A stretch of 21,179 bases of DNA, taken from positions 1 through 21,179 of the forward strand of contig CAZXEM010000009.1 of NCBI GenBank assembly GCA_964639875.1. The letters are read 5' to 3'. The notes beneath the pieces are model-generated. The model ran no database searches, was not told the DNA's origin, and saw nothing but the letters and a program-made list of their open reading frames with translations. The number at the start of each line of letters is the position of its first letter. Within the stretch, counting starts at the first letter, position 1. The DNA is from CAZQLW01 sp964639875 (lineage in GTDB: Archaea; Nanobdellota; Nanobdellia; Woesearchaeales; GW2011-AR9). A program made the position numbers and the translations under genes. This document shows, piece by piece, positions 12,341-19,980 of the stretch.

Positions 12341-14337
12341 ATGAAAAATGTTTTTAAAGTTATGTTGATATTGATAATGTTAGTAACATTATTGTTTGTA
12401 GTATCCTGTGTCCCGGAAGAAGGAGCAGACGACTCAGCTCTTGCCGGAGAAGCCATTAAAGGGCGAAAGCTCTAGGGGCTAAAAATGATGCCGCTTGTGA
12501 AGCAGCAGGGTTTAATTTCTATGTAAACACTAAATATAAAAATGCTAATGGAGTAAAAATTAAAGATCAAATTGAAGGATGTTGTAAATTTCCTGGACAA
12601 CAAATTTGGAAAGTTGATGACGAGCTTAGAGCCGGAACTTGTTTCTCACCATCAAAAAACTTATGTTATCGTGATAATGAATTACATGAAGATGCTGCAT
12701 ATATTTGTACAGAAGGAAACCAAGATGGTGGAATTTGGAGAAAATGTACAAAAAGCGGTAAAGGAGAATTAGAAACTGACAGAAAATATGAGTTATGGGA
12801 AGGATCAATTCAGGTAGCAACTTATAAAGGTGAAAACAACTTAATCTGTGATGGTAAACAATGGGTTGAATGTTCAAAAGATAATAAATATGTAACTTCT
12901 GAAAAATATTATTGTAACGGTGAGAAGTGGGTTAAATGGACTAATAAAGCTAAAACTGATTTCCCTATTTTCAGTGATACGCTAGATTATTCTAAAGGTG
13001 TTCAGAAAAAAGTGTATTTTAAATGTACGTGGTTACAAGACTTGTTTGGAGACTCTTGTTATAATTACGAAACTACTTCAACAGGCTGGGCACAAGATAA
13101 TTTCGCTTTAGATGCACCAGAAAGAGCAGAATATTGTAGTGGGGCAGATCAGTGTGTAACTTCTAGTGGAGCATGTAAAAAATTCGATGCTTATTACACT
13201 AGTACTTGGATTTGTGGAAATGATAACAACTGGTTAAAGTGTGATAGTCAAGCTCAAGACATGATTAGTGATGGTGGCAATAGAATCTGTGACAACAACA
13301 AGTGGATTAAAGGTTCAACAAATATCAAAACAGTTGGTGATTATACTTGGAAAGGTACTAAGTGGATCAACACTAAATGGTGTAAGGACGATCCTAAAAA
13401 TTGTCGATTCAGTGATGTAGTAGTTAAGTTAGATAATTCTGAGAACAATTATTTTACTTCAGAAACAGCAATTGATAAAGGAAGAATTGGTATTGGTAAA
13501 AGTACTCAGTGTATTAGCACTGGTCATAAAGCACATAACTTCGGAGCTGTTGCTGGTGGTAAAGTTTGTGGAAATGATAACAACTGGTTATTATGTTACA
13601 AAGATGCACAGGGAATTGTAAGTGATGACGGAAATTACGTTTGTAATGGTTTTGTTTGGAAAAAGATTAAAAATACCAAAAAAGGCTGTTCAAGTTGTAC
13701 TGCAAAAGAAACTTGTTTAGGAAGTGATTTAGACTCAGGAACTGGGACTACAAGGTATTGGAATACAAACAGGATTGGTTGTTCAAATGACCCCCAAGGT
13801 TGTGTTGACAAATCAGGTTCTGACTTTAATTATGGTGACGTGACTTTAAACAAATTCCTTTGTTATAATAACAACTGGAGAACTTGTGAACAAAAAATTG
13901 TTTCTTTAGGAAAAATTATCAGTCCAGATAGAAGTCATGTTTGTATTTACCAATCAGGAAACAAAAAGTATGTTTGGAATGAGTGTAAAATTCCTGGAAA
14001 AATGACAAATGGTGGAAAAACAATTTGTACCCAAGAAGGTTGGTATAAAGGAAAGCCTGGAAAAACACACATTGCTTCAGAGTTTGCAGAATACCTTTTC
14101 GATGGTGATCATTGGAACACGTGTAAAAAAGGTGGCCAAAACGAAGGAGTTAGTTTTAGTGGTTACAAGTGTGAAAACGGAGAGTGGAGCTTTTTATATG
14201 TAGACCTATCATCTATTAGTGTAGGTAAAACAATAAAAACAACACCAAAAACACCATTTGTAGGAACTGGCGGTTCAGGCGACGATAATACAGGCGATAG
14301 TGGATCAGTTGCACCAAGTGGCCGAAGAAGCAGATAA
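12341..14337 (+). pseudogene. Cys/Trp-repeat lipoprotein gene split by a frameshift
   Basis: ATG 12341 opens a lipoprotein: hydrophobic signal, lipobox VVSC (C23), then VPEEG and ALAGEAIKG, but frame one stops at TAG 12473-12475. A second frame is open from 12460 (after TAA at 12457-12459) to 14337 without an early start codon; its first possible start is GTG 13012, deep inside homologous-looking repeat sequence. Joining the frames by restoring one base within 12460-12472 (for example in the AAA of gcgaaagc) gives about 665 residues. The long part holds Cys/Trp repeats with a CxxNNW-xxC core and a GGxxxC-xxxxW follower (for instance around 13210-13310 and 13565-13665). It ends in a Gly/Ser/Thr tail with GRRSR. 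It is probably a surface lipoprotein. The break is either a sequencing or assembly error or a real mutation. Confidence 0.7.
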
Positions 14338-14372
14338 AACTATTTTTTTTTCTTTTTTTTCTTTTTCTTAAA
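14338..14372 (+). terminator. oligo-T terminator after the lipoprotein gene
   Basis: The stop is followed by three long T runs separated by single C residues (tatttttttttc, ttttttttc, tttttc). No stem precedes them. Confidence 0.55.
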
Positions 14373-14384
14373 CAACTTTTAATT

Positions 14385-14402
14385 AACCAATAAATATATA
14401 AA
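14385..14402 (+). promoter_or_regulatory. promoter copy B (BRE/TATA) of the RimB-RimK pair
   Basis: This is an exact copy of the 18-bp element at 12253-12270. Its TATA core is centred about 29 bp before ATG 14426, so this copy should give a leaderless transcript, unlike copy A. Confidence 0.6.
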
Positions 14403-14425
14403 CAAAAAACTAAACTTCTCTCCCC

Positions 14426-14776
14426 ATGAGCTCAAAAAGGGTAATATTAGGATTAACTGAAAAATTAACAATTTTAAGCCCAGATAATAAAGAAGAAAAA
14501 ATTGTTGCTAGAATAGATACGGGAGCAACAGCATCTTCAATGGACATTAAACTGGCTGCTAAACTTAAACTGGGACCGGTAATTAAAACTAAAATTGTTA
14601 AGTCTGCATCTGGGATTAAAAAGAGGCCGATAATTAAAGTTAAAGTTAAAATTAACGGAGATATTATTGAAGAAGAGTTTACTTTAGCTGACCGATCATA
14701 TATGACTTATCCATTACTAGTAGGGCAAAACATCCTTAAAAAAGGAAACTTTTTAATCGATCCAAACAAAAACTAA
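14426..14776 (+). CDS. RimB-like aspartyl-protease-fold protein (RimK-associated)
   Basis: The 116-residue protein fits the family once called ATP-dependent zinc proteases (PF05618), with a retropepsin-like fold. Residues 28-36 read ARIDTGATA, the D-T-G-A active-site loop of aspartic proteases. A second half shows the LADRSYMTYPLLVGQNIL segment, where family members keep R-x3-M-x-Y-P-LLVG. Related proteins (RimB) trim or remodel the glutamate tails that RimK adds. The neighbouring RimK-type ligase, 3 nt downstream on the same strand, strongly supports that pairing. The start is ATG 14426, 29 bp after the centre of a strong TATA box. Confidence 0.82.
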   Translation: MSSKRVILGLTEKLTILSPDNKEEKIVARIDTGATASSMDIKLAAKLKLGPVIKTKIVKSASGIKKRPIIKVKVKINGDIIEEEFTLADRSYMTYPLLVGQNILKKGNFLIDPNKN

Positions 14777-14779
14777 AAA

Positions 14780-15862
14780 ATGAAAGCTGCAATAATCTCG
14801 TTAGGAAGTAAAAGTTCACAATGGGTAGCGGACGCAATGACCAGTTATTTCGGCGAGGTTGATATGATTCAACTTAAAGAGATTGAAGTTCGGATGGGTA
14901 AAGGTGGGGGAGTACTTTATCAAGGCGAACCGTTAAATAATTATGATTGTATTTATGTTAAAGGATCTTTCCGGTACGCTAATTTATTAGCTTCAATTGC
15001 AAACTTATTAGAAGGAAAAGTCCCTTATATGCCAATTGCAGGTAGCGCATTTACAGTGGTGCATAACAAACTTCTAACACATTTGGTGTTACAACAACAT
15101 AATATTCCAATGCCAAAAACTTACGTTTCATCAACAACTGAAGCTGCTAAAGAACTACTAAAAAAAGTAAATTATCCAATTGTGATGAAATTCCCTGAAG
15201 GCACTCAAGGAAAAGGCGTAATGTTTGCAGATTCTATCAGTTCTGCATCTTCATTATTAGATGCGTTAGGAGCTTTAAATCAACCGTTCATTATCCAAGA
15301 ATATATTGAAACGGGTGGTAGTGATATTAGAGCTTTAGTAGTAGGTGATAAAGTTGTGGCTGCAATGCGTCGTAAAGCGCAGAAAGAAGAAAAAAGGTCA
15401 AACATTCATGCTGGCGGTATTGGTGAATCTGTACAATTAACTCGAGAATTAATGAACATCGCTTTAGATACAGCAAAAGCGTTAGGGGCAGATATCTGTG
15501 GAGTAGACATTCTGGAAAGCCCGTTAGGACCGTTAGTAATTGAAGCTAACATATCTCCAGGATTGCAAGGGTTAAGTCAAGTAGTCCCAATTAATGTTGC
15601 TGACGAAATTGCTAAGTATATGTTTAGAAAAACTGAAGAAGTAGTTCTTGGTAAAAAGAAACAAGATTCAGCAGATGTTATGAAAGAGATTGAAATAGAG
15701 AACGGTAATGAAGGGCAGGAAATAATTACTAATTTACAATTACGTGGCGAACGAATATTATTACCAGAAATTGTTACAAAAATCACTAAATTCAGTGATC
15801 GAAAAGAGTATACAGTAAAAGTTAAAAAAGGTAAATTAGAAATCGAAGAGTTCAATATTTAG
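14780..15862 (+). CDS. RimK-family ATP-grasp ligase with C-terminal extension
   Basis: RimK ligases join amino acids, usually glutamate, to a protein or small-molecule carboxylate with ATP. The 360-residue protein has the N-terminal pre-ATP-grasp domain (to about 95). The ATP-grasp part follows: VHNKLLTHLVLQQHNIPMP (about 94-112), YPIVMKFPEGTQGKGV (134-149, Lys and Gly-rich loop), IIQEYIETGGSDIRALVVG (around 171-189), RSNIHAGG (about 206-213) and the metal-binding end VIEANISPGLQG (about 253-264). Ordinary RimK is about 300 residues. The last ~75 residues here are extra, with a charged stretch and a possible beta domain (EYTVKVKKGKLEIEEF). It is coupled to the RimB-like gene (3-nt gap). The target is unknown; a ribosomal protein is a reasonable guess from the RimK name-bearer. 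Confidence 0.87.
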   Translation: MKAAIISLGSKSSQWVADAMTSYFGEVDMIQLKEIEVRMGKGGGVLYQGEPLNNYDCIYVKGSFRYANLLASIANLLEGKVPYMPIAGSAFTVVHNKLLTHLVLQQHNIPMPKTYVSSTTEAAKELLKKVNYPIVMKFPEGTQGKGVMFADSISSASSLLDALGALNQPFIIQEYIETGGSDIRALVVGDKVVAAMRRKAQKEEKRSNIHAGGIGESVQLTRELMNIALDTAKALGADICGVDILESPLGPLVIEANISPGLQGLSQVVPINVADEIAKYMFRKTEEVVLGKKKQDSADVMKEIEIENGNEGQEIITNLQLRGERILLPEIVTKITKFSDRKEYTVKVKKGKLEIEEFNI

Positions 15863-15864
15863 GT

Positions 15865-16161
15865 TTATTTCTTCTTTCTAACAACTTTCTTCTTAGCAAC
15901 TATTCTTTTACTAACTTTGGTTTTAACTCTTTCCTGATTAACTGTTTCATTTTCCGGTTTGAACCAAAGCAAATAAATTATTGGTAACAATCCTAAGGTG
16001 TTTAAAATTAATATCGCAATGAACCAACCTTTTTGTTTATTCTGAGCAGAAAACCATAAAGCTAAACCTTTCCAAACCATTACCCACGCTATAATAATTA
16101 AGAATCCAAATAACATTAAATCTGGCCGTTGATAAAGATTAAACATTGTCCAATACGCCAT
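15865..16161 (-). CDS. DUF5652 membrane protein with basic tail
   Basis: A 98-residue protein with two transmembrane helices (about residues 15-38 and 46-67) separated by a short basic loop. The WKGLALWFSAQNKQKGWF and ILNTLGLLPIIYLLWF stretches are characteristic of DUF5652, small membrane proteins common in DPANN archaea and CPR bacteria. The C-terminal 30 residues are Lys/Arg-rich (KRIVAKKKVVRKKK), probably facing the cytoplasm. Minus-strand GAGGTG at 16170-16175, 8 nt before the ATG, is a good Shine-Dalgarno. The gene is convergent with the RimK gene, with a 2-bp gap. Function unknown. Confidence 0.75.
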   Translation of the reverse strand: MAYWTMFNLYQRPDLMLFGFLIIIAWVMVWKGLALWFSAQNKQKGWFIAILILNTLGLLPIIYLLWFKPENETVNQERVKTKVSKRIVAKKKVVRKKK

Positions 16162-16310
16162 TTTTATTACACCTCTAAAATAAGTATATTGTTGATGTTT
16201 TTATTCTTTGTGGTTTAATCCTCATTTTTATGTTCAAGTTTGTTTTAAAAAAAGTAACCATTATAAATAATAAAATATTCTTTAAGTTAAAAGAGGGGGA
16301 TTTAAAAGAT

Positions 16311-18191
16311 ATGGCTAAACTGAAAAAAGTATTAAGTTATCCAGCAATACTTTTAATTACTATCAATTCTATTATGGGGACAGGTATTTTCTTTCTGCCA
16401 GCTGTTGGCGCAGGTGCTGCCGGTCCCGCATCAATTCTTTCCTGGTTTATTCTTTCAATAATTTCAATTTATATTGCGATGTGTTTCGGAGAATTATCTT
16501 CAATGTTTCCGAAAGCTGGTGGGATTTACGAATACTGTAAACAAGCTTACGGAAGATTTTTCTCGTTCCTAATTGGATGGATGACCGTTTTGGCAGGAAA
16601 CATTACCATCGCCATGCTTGTGGTAGGAGCGGTACAATACTTGTTACCAATAGGTTCTATCTGGTTAAAAATTGGCATTTCGTTGCTATTCGTTTTCGCT
16701 TTCAATTATATAGCTTTCAAGGGAATGCAAACCAGTGCAATCATGTTAATTATTTTTGCGTTCATTACTTTAGCTGCAATTTTAGGGTTAGCTATTCCTG
16801 GAATGTTCAAATTCCAATTAACAAACTTCAAACCTTTCTTTGTCTTTCCATTATCATCGCTCATGTTAACAATTTTTTTAATAGCGGAAACTTTTTTTGG
16901 CTGGGAAACTGCAACTTTTCTAGCAGAAGAAACTAAAAACGGACAAAAAGTTATGCCTAAAGCTTTAATTTGGGGTACAGTAATAATTGCTATTATTTGT
17001 ATGGTTTTTGTTGTTACATCTCTTGGTGTAATGCCCTGGAAAATTTTTGGAGCATCTTCCACGCCGTTAACAGATTTAGGAATATTACATTACGGAATTC
17101 TTGGCGGAGATATATTTACAATCTTAGTTTATTTAGCAATTATTGGTTCAGTAGCAGGGTGGGTAGTTTCTGCACCAAGATTATTATTAGCAATGGCCCA
17201 AGATAAACTTTTCTTGGAACATTTTGCAAAGATTCATCCTAAAAACTTAACTCCGCACAGAGCAATAATTTTTCAAACTATTCTAACAACAATATTAGTA
17301 ATCGTTGGTGCTGGTTCTTATACAACAATGTTACATCTCCTTGTCCCAATAGTTTTGATTGCTTACGCTTTCGTTTTGTTAAGTGTTGTTGTCTTGAGGT
17401 ACAAGAAACCTAACCTTAAACGTTACTTTACTGTTCCTTTTGGTAAAGTTGGACCAATATTAGTAGCCATCTTCATGCTTTTTTTAATTGGGATGTGGTT
17501 AACCTACACGCACGGTGCAATTAACATTGTTAAAATCATAGTTTCATTAATTTTCCTTGGTATTCCTTTATATTTCTTAATCGAGATGTATCACGATGGT
17601 GAAGCGATTAAAAGAGTTAACGAAAAGTTATCTTACATTTTAGTAATATTTGAAAATATATTTTTTCCAATAAGTGTTAGAAAAAGAATATTTTTAATGT
17701 TGGGAGAACTAAAAAATAAAAACGTTTTAGAATTTGGTTGTTCAGTAGGGACAATTACCAGAAAATTAGCAAAAAAAGTTATCCCTCATGGTAAAGTTTA
17801 CGCTTTCGATATTGTTGAACATAATTTAAAAGTAGCTTATTCACACATGAAAAAACATCAACATGTAAAATTTTATCACCATGATAATTTAAACAATTTT
17901 AAAACAACAGTAAAATTACCAAAAATGGATGCTTTAGTTTCTACAGGAACATTATCTTACATGCAAAAACCGCAAGCTGTACTTAAAGATCTTAGTAAAC
18001 ATATTAAAAAGAACGGGAGAGTAGTTTTCTTAGAATATGATAAATTTTTCTTTTTCATGCCTAACGTTTACTGGTTAAGTGAAGATAAAAAAATTCAACA
18101 TATGTTTAGATCTGCAGGGTTTAAAGTTGAAATTGTTAAAAAGAGAGGATTATTCTGGCAGCATATTTTTATCCATGGTAAAAAGGTTTAA
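16311..18191 (+). CDS. APC amino acid permease fused to a C-terminal SAM methyltransferase
   Basis: The first ~430 residues form a 12-helix APC-superfamily permease: SIMGTGIFFLP in helix 1 (substrate-binding unwound Gly motif), FGELSSMFPKAGGIYEY after helix 2, and ETFFGWETATFLAEETKN near helix 6. After a ~30-residue linker, a class I methyltransferase follows: motif I VLEFGCSVG (about 472-480), KVYAFDIVEHNL (motif II), DALVSTGTLSYM (motif IV-like) and a late GRVVFLEYD strand. It resembles phospholipid or small-molecule methyltransferases. The product is 626 residues. ATG 16311 is preferred over ATG 16230 because GAGGGGGA (16293-16300) lies 10 nt before it, a TATA box (about 16260-16268) fits that leader, and the paralogue's permease begins at the same point. 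The fused domain would sit in the cytoplasm; substrates are unknown. Confidence 0.85.
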   Translation: MAKLKKVLSYPAILLITINSIMGTGIFFLPAVGAGAAGPASILSWFILSIISIYIAMCFGELSSMFPKAGGIYEYCKQAYGRFFSFLIGWMTVLAGNITIAMLVVGAVQYLLPIGSIWLKIGISLLFVFAFNYIAFKGMQTSAIMLIIFAFITLAAILGLAIPGMFKFQLTNFKPFFVFPLSSLMLTIFLIAETFFGWETATFLAEETKNGQKVMPKALIWGTVIIAIICMVFVVTSLGVMPWKIFGASSTPLTDLGILHYGILGGDIFTILVYLAIIGSVAGWVVSAPRLLLAMAQDKLFLEHFAKIHPKNLTPHRAIIFQTILTTILVIVGAGSYTTMLHLLVPIVLIAYAFVLLSVVVLRYKKPNLKRYFTVPFGKVGPILVAIFMLFLIGMWLTYTHGAINIVKIIVSLIFLGIPLYFLIEMYHDGEAIKRVNEKLSYILVIFENIFFPISVRKRIFLMLGELKNKNVLEFGCSVGTITRKLAKKVIPHGKVYAFDIVEHNLKVAYSHMKKHQHVKFYHHDNLNNFKTTVKLPKMDALVSTGTLSYMQKPQAVLKDLSKHIKKNGRVVFLEYDKFFFFMPNVYWLSEDKKIQHMFRSAGFKVEIVKKRGLFWQHIFIHGKKV

Positions 18192-18236
18192 TATTTTAGG
18201 AAAAACTATTTATACTTTAGATAAAACCTAAAACTG

Positions 18237-19850
18237 ATGGTGATAAACTCTGGTTGGTTAGTTTTTTTTGCCCTAATGCCAATTCTACTAGTTTTTATTT
18301 TGATGGCTGTGTTAAAATGGAAAGCTGTTAAAGCAATGCCATTAACATGGATAGTAACTATATTTATTGCTTTCTTAATTTGGAAAATGCCTCTTTCATG
18401 GATTGGTGCAGCAACGGTAAAAGGATTTTTTATTGCTGTAGAAATTATTTTAATCGTATTTGGAGCCATATTATTGTTGAAACTTTTAGAAAAAGGAGGA
18501 GGTATTTATGTAATTAATCAAACTTTAAAAAAAATTTCAACCGATAGAAGAGTCCAAGTAATAATAATTGCTTTTTTATTTGGTGGATTTATAGAAGGAG
18601 CAGCAGGATTTGGAACAGCCGCAGCATTGGCCGCTCCATTATTAGTTGCATTAGGATTCCCAGCATTAGCCGCAGTAATTGTTGCTTTAGTTGCTAATTC
18701 AGTTCCAGTAACTTTTGGCGCAGTAGGAACCCCAATTTTAATTGGAATTAAATCAGTGATTGATGTTAATTTAATGCAAGTAACGTATTATTCAGCATTA
18801 ATTCACTTAATAATTGGTACGTTTATCCCATTAGTTTTAGTCTGCATTTTGACAAAATTGTTTGGAAAGAAAAAATCATTCAAAGAGGGAATACAAATTT
18901 GGCCTTATGCCGTCTGGTCCGGTCTTTGTTTTACAATCCCTTACTTCCTGACAGCAATGTTCCTTGGCCCAGAATTTCCTTCATTAATTGGTGGCTTAGT
19001 GGGGATTATTTTATTAATTTACACAACTAAAAAAGGGTTTTTAGTACCAAAAAATAACTGGGACTTTCCTAATAAAAAACAATGGCCAAAAGGATGGAAA
19101 ACTAAAAGTATTACTTTACACCATAAAAAAAACTTAACTTTTTGGAAAGCAATATCTCCTTATTTGTTAGTAGGAATTTTATTAATAGTTACTAGAATAA
19201 ATTTTTTAAACTTAGGCGACTTACTAAAAAAAATATCTTTAAATATATTTCAGGTGTTCAACGCAGAAATAAATTATTCTTTCGCTCTTTTATATTCACC
19301 AGGAATTTTATTTTTAATAGTCTGTGTCTTATCGATATTTATATTAAAAGTTAATCCGAAAGAAGTTAGGGAAGTATTGTTCGATTCATTTACAAAAATA
19401 AAATATCCTTTAATTGCTTTAATTTTTACAGTAGCTTTAGTACAAATATTAATTTTATCAAGTAATAATCTGTTGGAATTTCCTAGTATGCCGTTATTAT
19501 TAGCAAAAGCGATGGCTTCTTTAACAGGTTCCATTTATCCTTTGTTTGCTCCTTTAATTGGGATGATAGGTTCTTTTATTTCTGGATCTAACACTGTATC
19601 AAATTTATTTTTTGGTACATTTCAGTATGAAACCGCAAGTACGTTAATAATTTCTCCAGTAATCATCTTAGCTTTACAAGCTGTGGGCGGAGCAGTTGGC
19701 AATATGATTGCTATCCATAATATCATTGCTGCCAGCGCTACAGTTGGTTTACATGGCCAAGAAGGAAAGATTATTAGGATTAATCTCATTCCGGCCGTTA
19801 TTTATGCTTTGTTAGCAGGGATTATAGGGTTAGTATTAATAAATTTATAA
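18237..19850 (+). CDS. lctP: L-lactate permease family transporter
   Basis: This 537-residue protein has about 12-14 membrane segments and matches the LctP/LldP/GlcA family, which imports lactate or glycolate with protons. The diagnostic stretch is at residues about 116-166: GGFIEGAAGFGTAAALAAP followed by VANSVPVTFGAVGTPI. A second conserved region near the C-terminus has IGSFISGSNTVSNLFFG and QAVGGAVGNMIAIHNI. Its own TATA box (ctatttata, about 18206-18215) is centred some 26 bp before ATG 18237, so the mRNA is probably leaderless. It sits between two APC permease genes on the same strand. Import of lactate would suit a fermentative or host-dependent cell, but the direction could be export. 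Confidence 0.9.
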   Translation: MVINSGWLVFFALMPILLVFILMAVLKWKAVKAMPLTWIVTIFIAFLIWKMPLSWIGAATVKGFFIAVEIILIVFGAILLLKLLEKGGGIYVINQTLKKISTDRRVQVIIIAFLFGGFIEGAAGFGTAAALAAPLLVALGFPALAAVIVALVANSVPVTFGAVGTPILIGIKSVIDVNLMQVTYYSALIHLIIGTFIPLVLVCILTKLFGKKKSFKEGIQIWPYAVWSGLCFTIPYFLTAMFLGPEFPSLIGGLVGIILLIYTTKKGFLVPKNNWDFPNKKQWPKGWKTKSITLHHKKNLTFWKAISPYLLVGILLIVTRINFLNLGDLLKKISLNIFQVFNAEINYSFALLYSPGILFLIVCVLSIFILKVNPKEVREVLFDSFTKIKYPLIALIFTVALVQILILSSNNLLEFPSMPLLLAKAMASLTGSIYPLFAPLIGMIGSFISGSNTVSNLFFGTFQYETASTLIISPVIILALQAVGGAVGNMIAIHNIIAASATVGLHGQEGKIIRINLIPAVIYALLAGIIGLVLINL

Positions 19851-19875
19851 TAAATCTCATTTTTTATTTTTTGCT

Positions 19876-19938
19876 TAAGATATGTTTAAAGTAATATTAA
19901 TATGGCAACAGATTTCCATCCATAGTAAAAAGATTTAA
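19876..19938 (+). pseudogene. decayed 3' end of a permease-linked methyltransferase gene
   Basis: The last 36 bp (19903-19938, WQQISIHSKKI and stop) match the end of the upstream methyltransferase (WQHIFIHGKKV and stop) at 30 of 36 bases, including the stop codon in frame. Just before, atatgttta-aaagt matches 18108-18126 if the segment between two gttta copies is deleted. A further ~20-bp deletion removes the part before the WQ. It looks like the worn 3' end of a second methyltransferase copy. No start or domain remains. Confidence 0.6.
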
Positions 19939-19980
19939 ATATAATAGAAAAAACATCATTACAAAAAAGAGGCCAACAAT

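Noticed and set aside
12458..12475. Programmed -1 ribosomal frameshifting
   Set aside because: The overlap taaagggcgaaagctc offers no convincing X-XXY-YYZ slippery heptamer and no clear downstream stem, so a sequence error or mutation is more likely.
13012..14337. A separate gene starting at GTG 13012
   Set aside because: The same frame is open for about 550 bp upstream with the same Cys/Trp repeat character, and no promoter or ribosome site precedes 13012, so this is an internal codon.
12253..14402. The duplicated 18-bp string as ends of a mobile element around the lipoprotein gene
   Set aside because: Both copies sit at correct promoter positions, no transposase is present, and no inverted ends or target duplications are visible.
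16577..17206. Extra frames on both strands inside the permease gene
   Set aside because: They are shadows of a well-supported membrane protein; their His/Asn/Phe-rich or Lys/Ile-rich composition is typical of out-of-frame reading.
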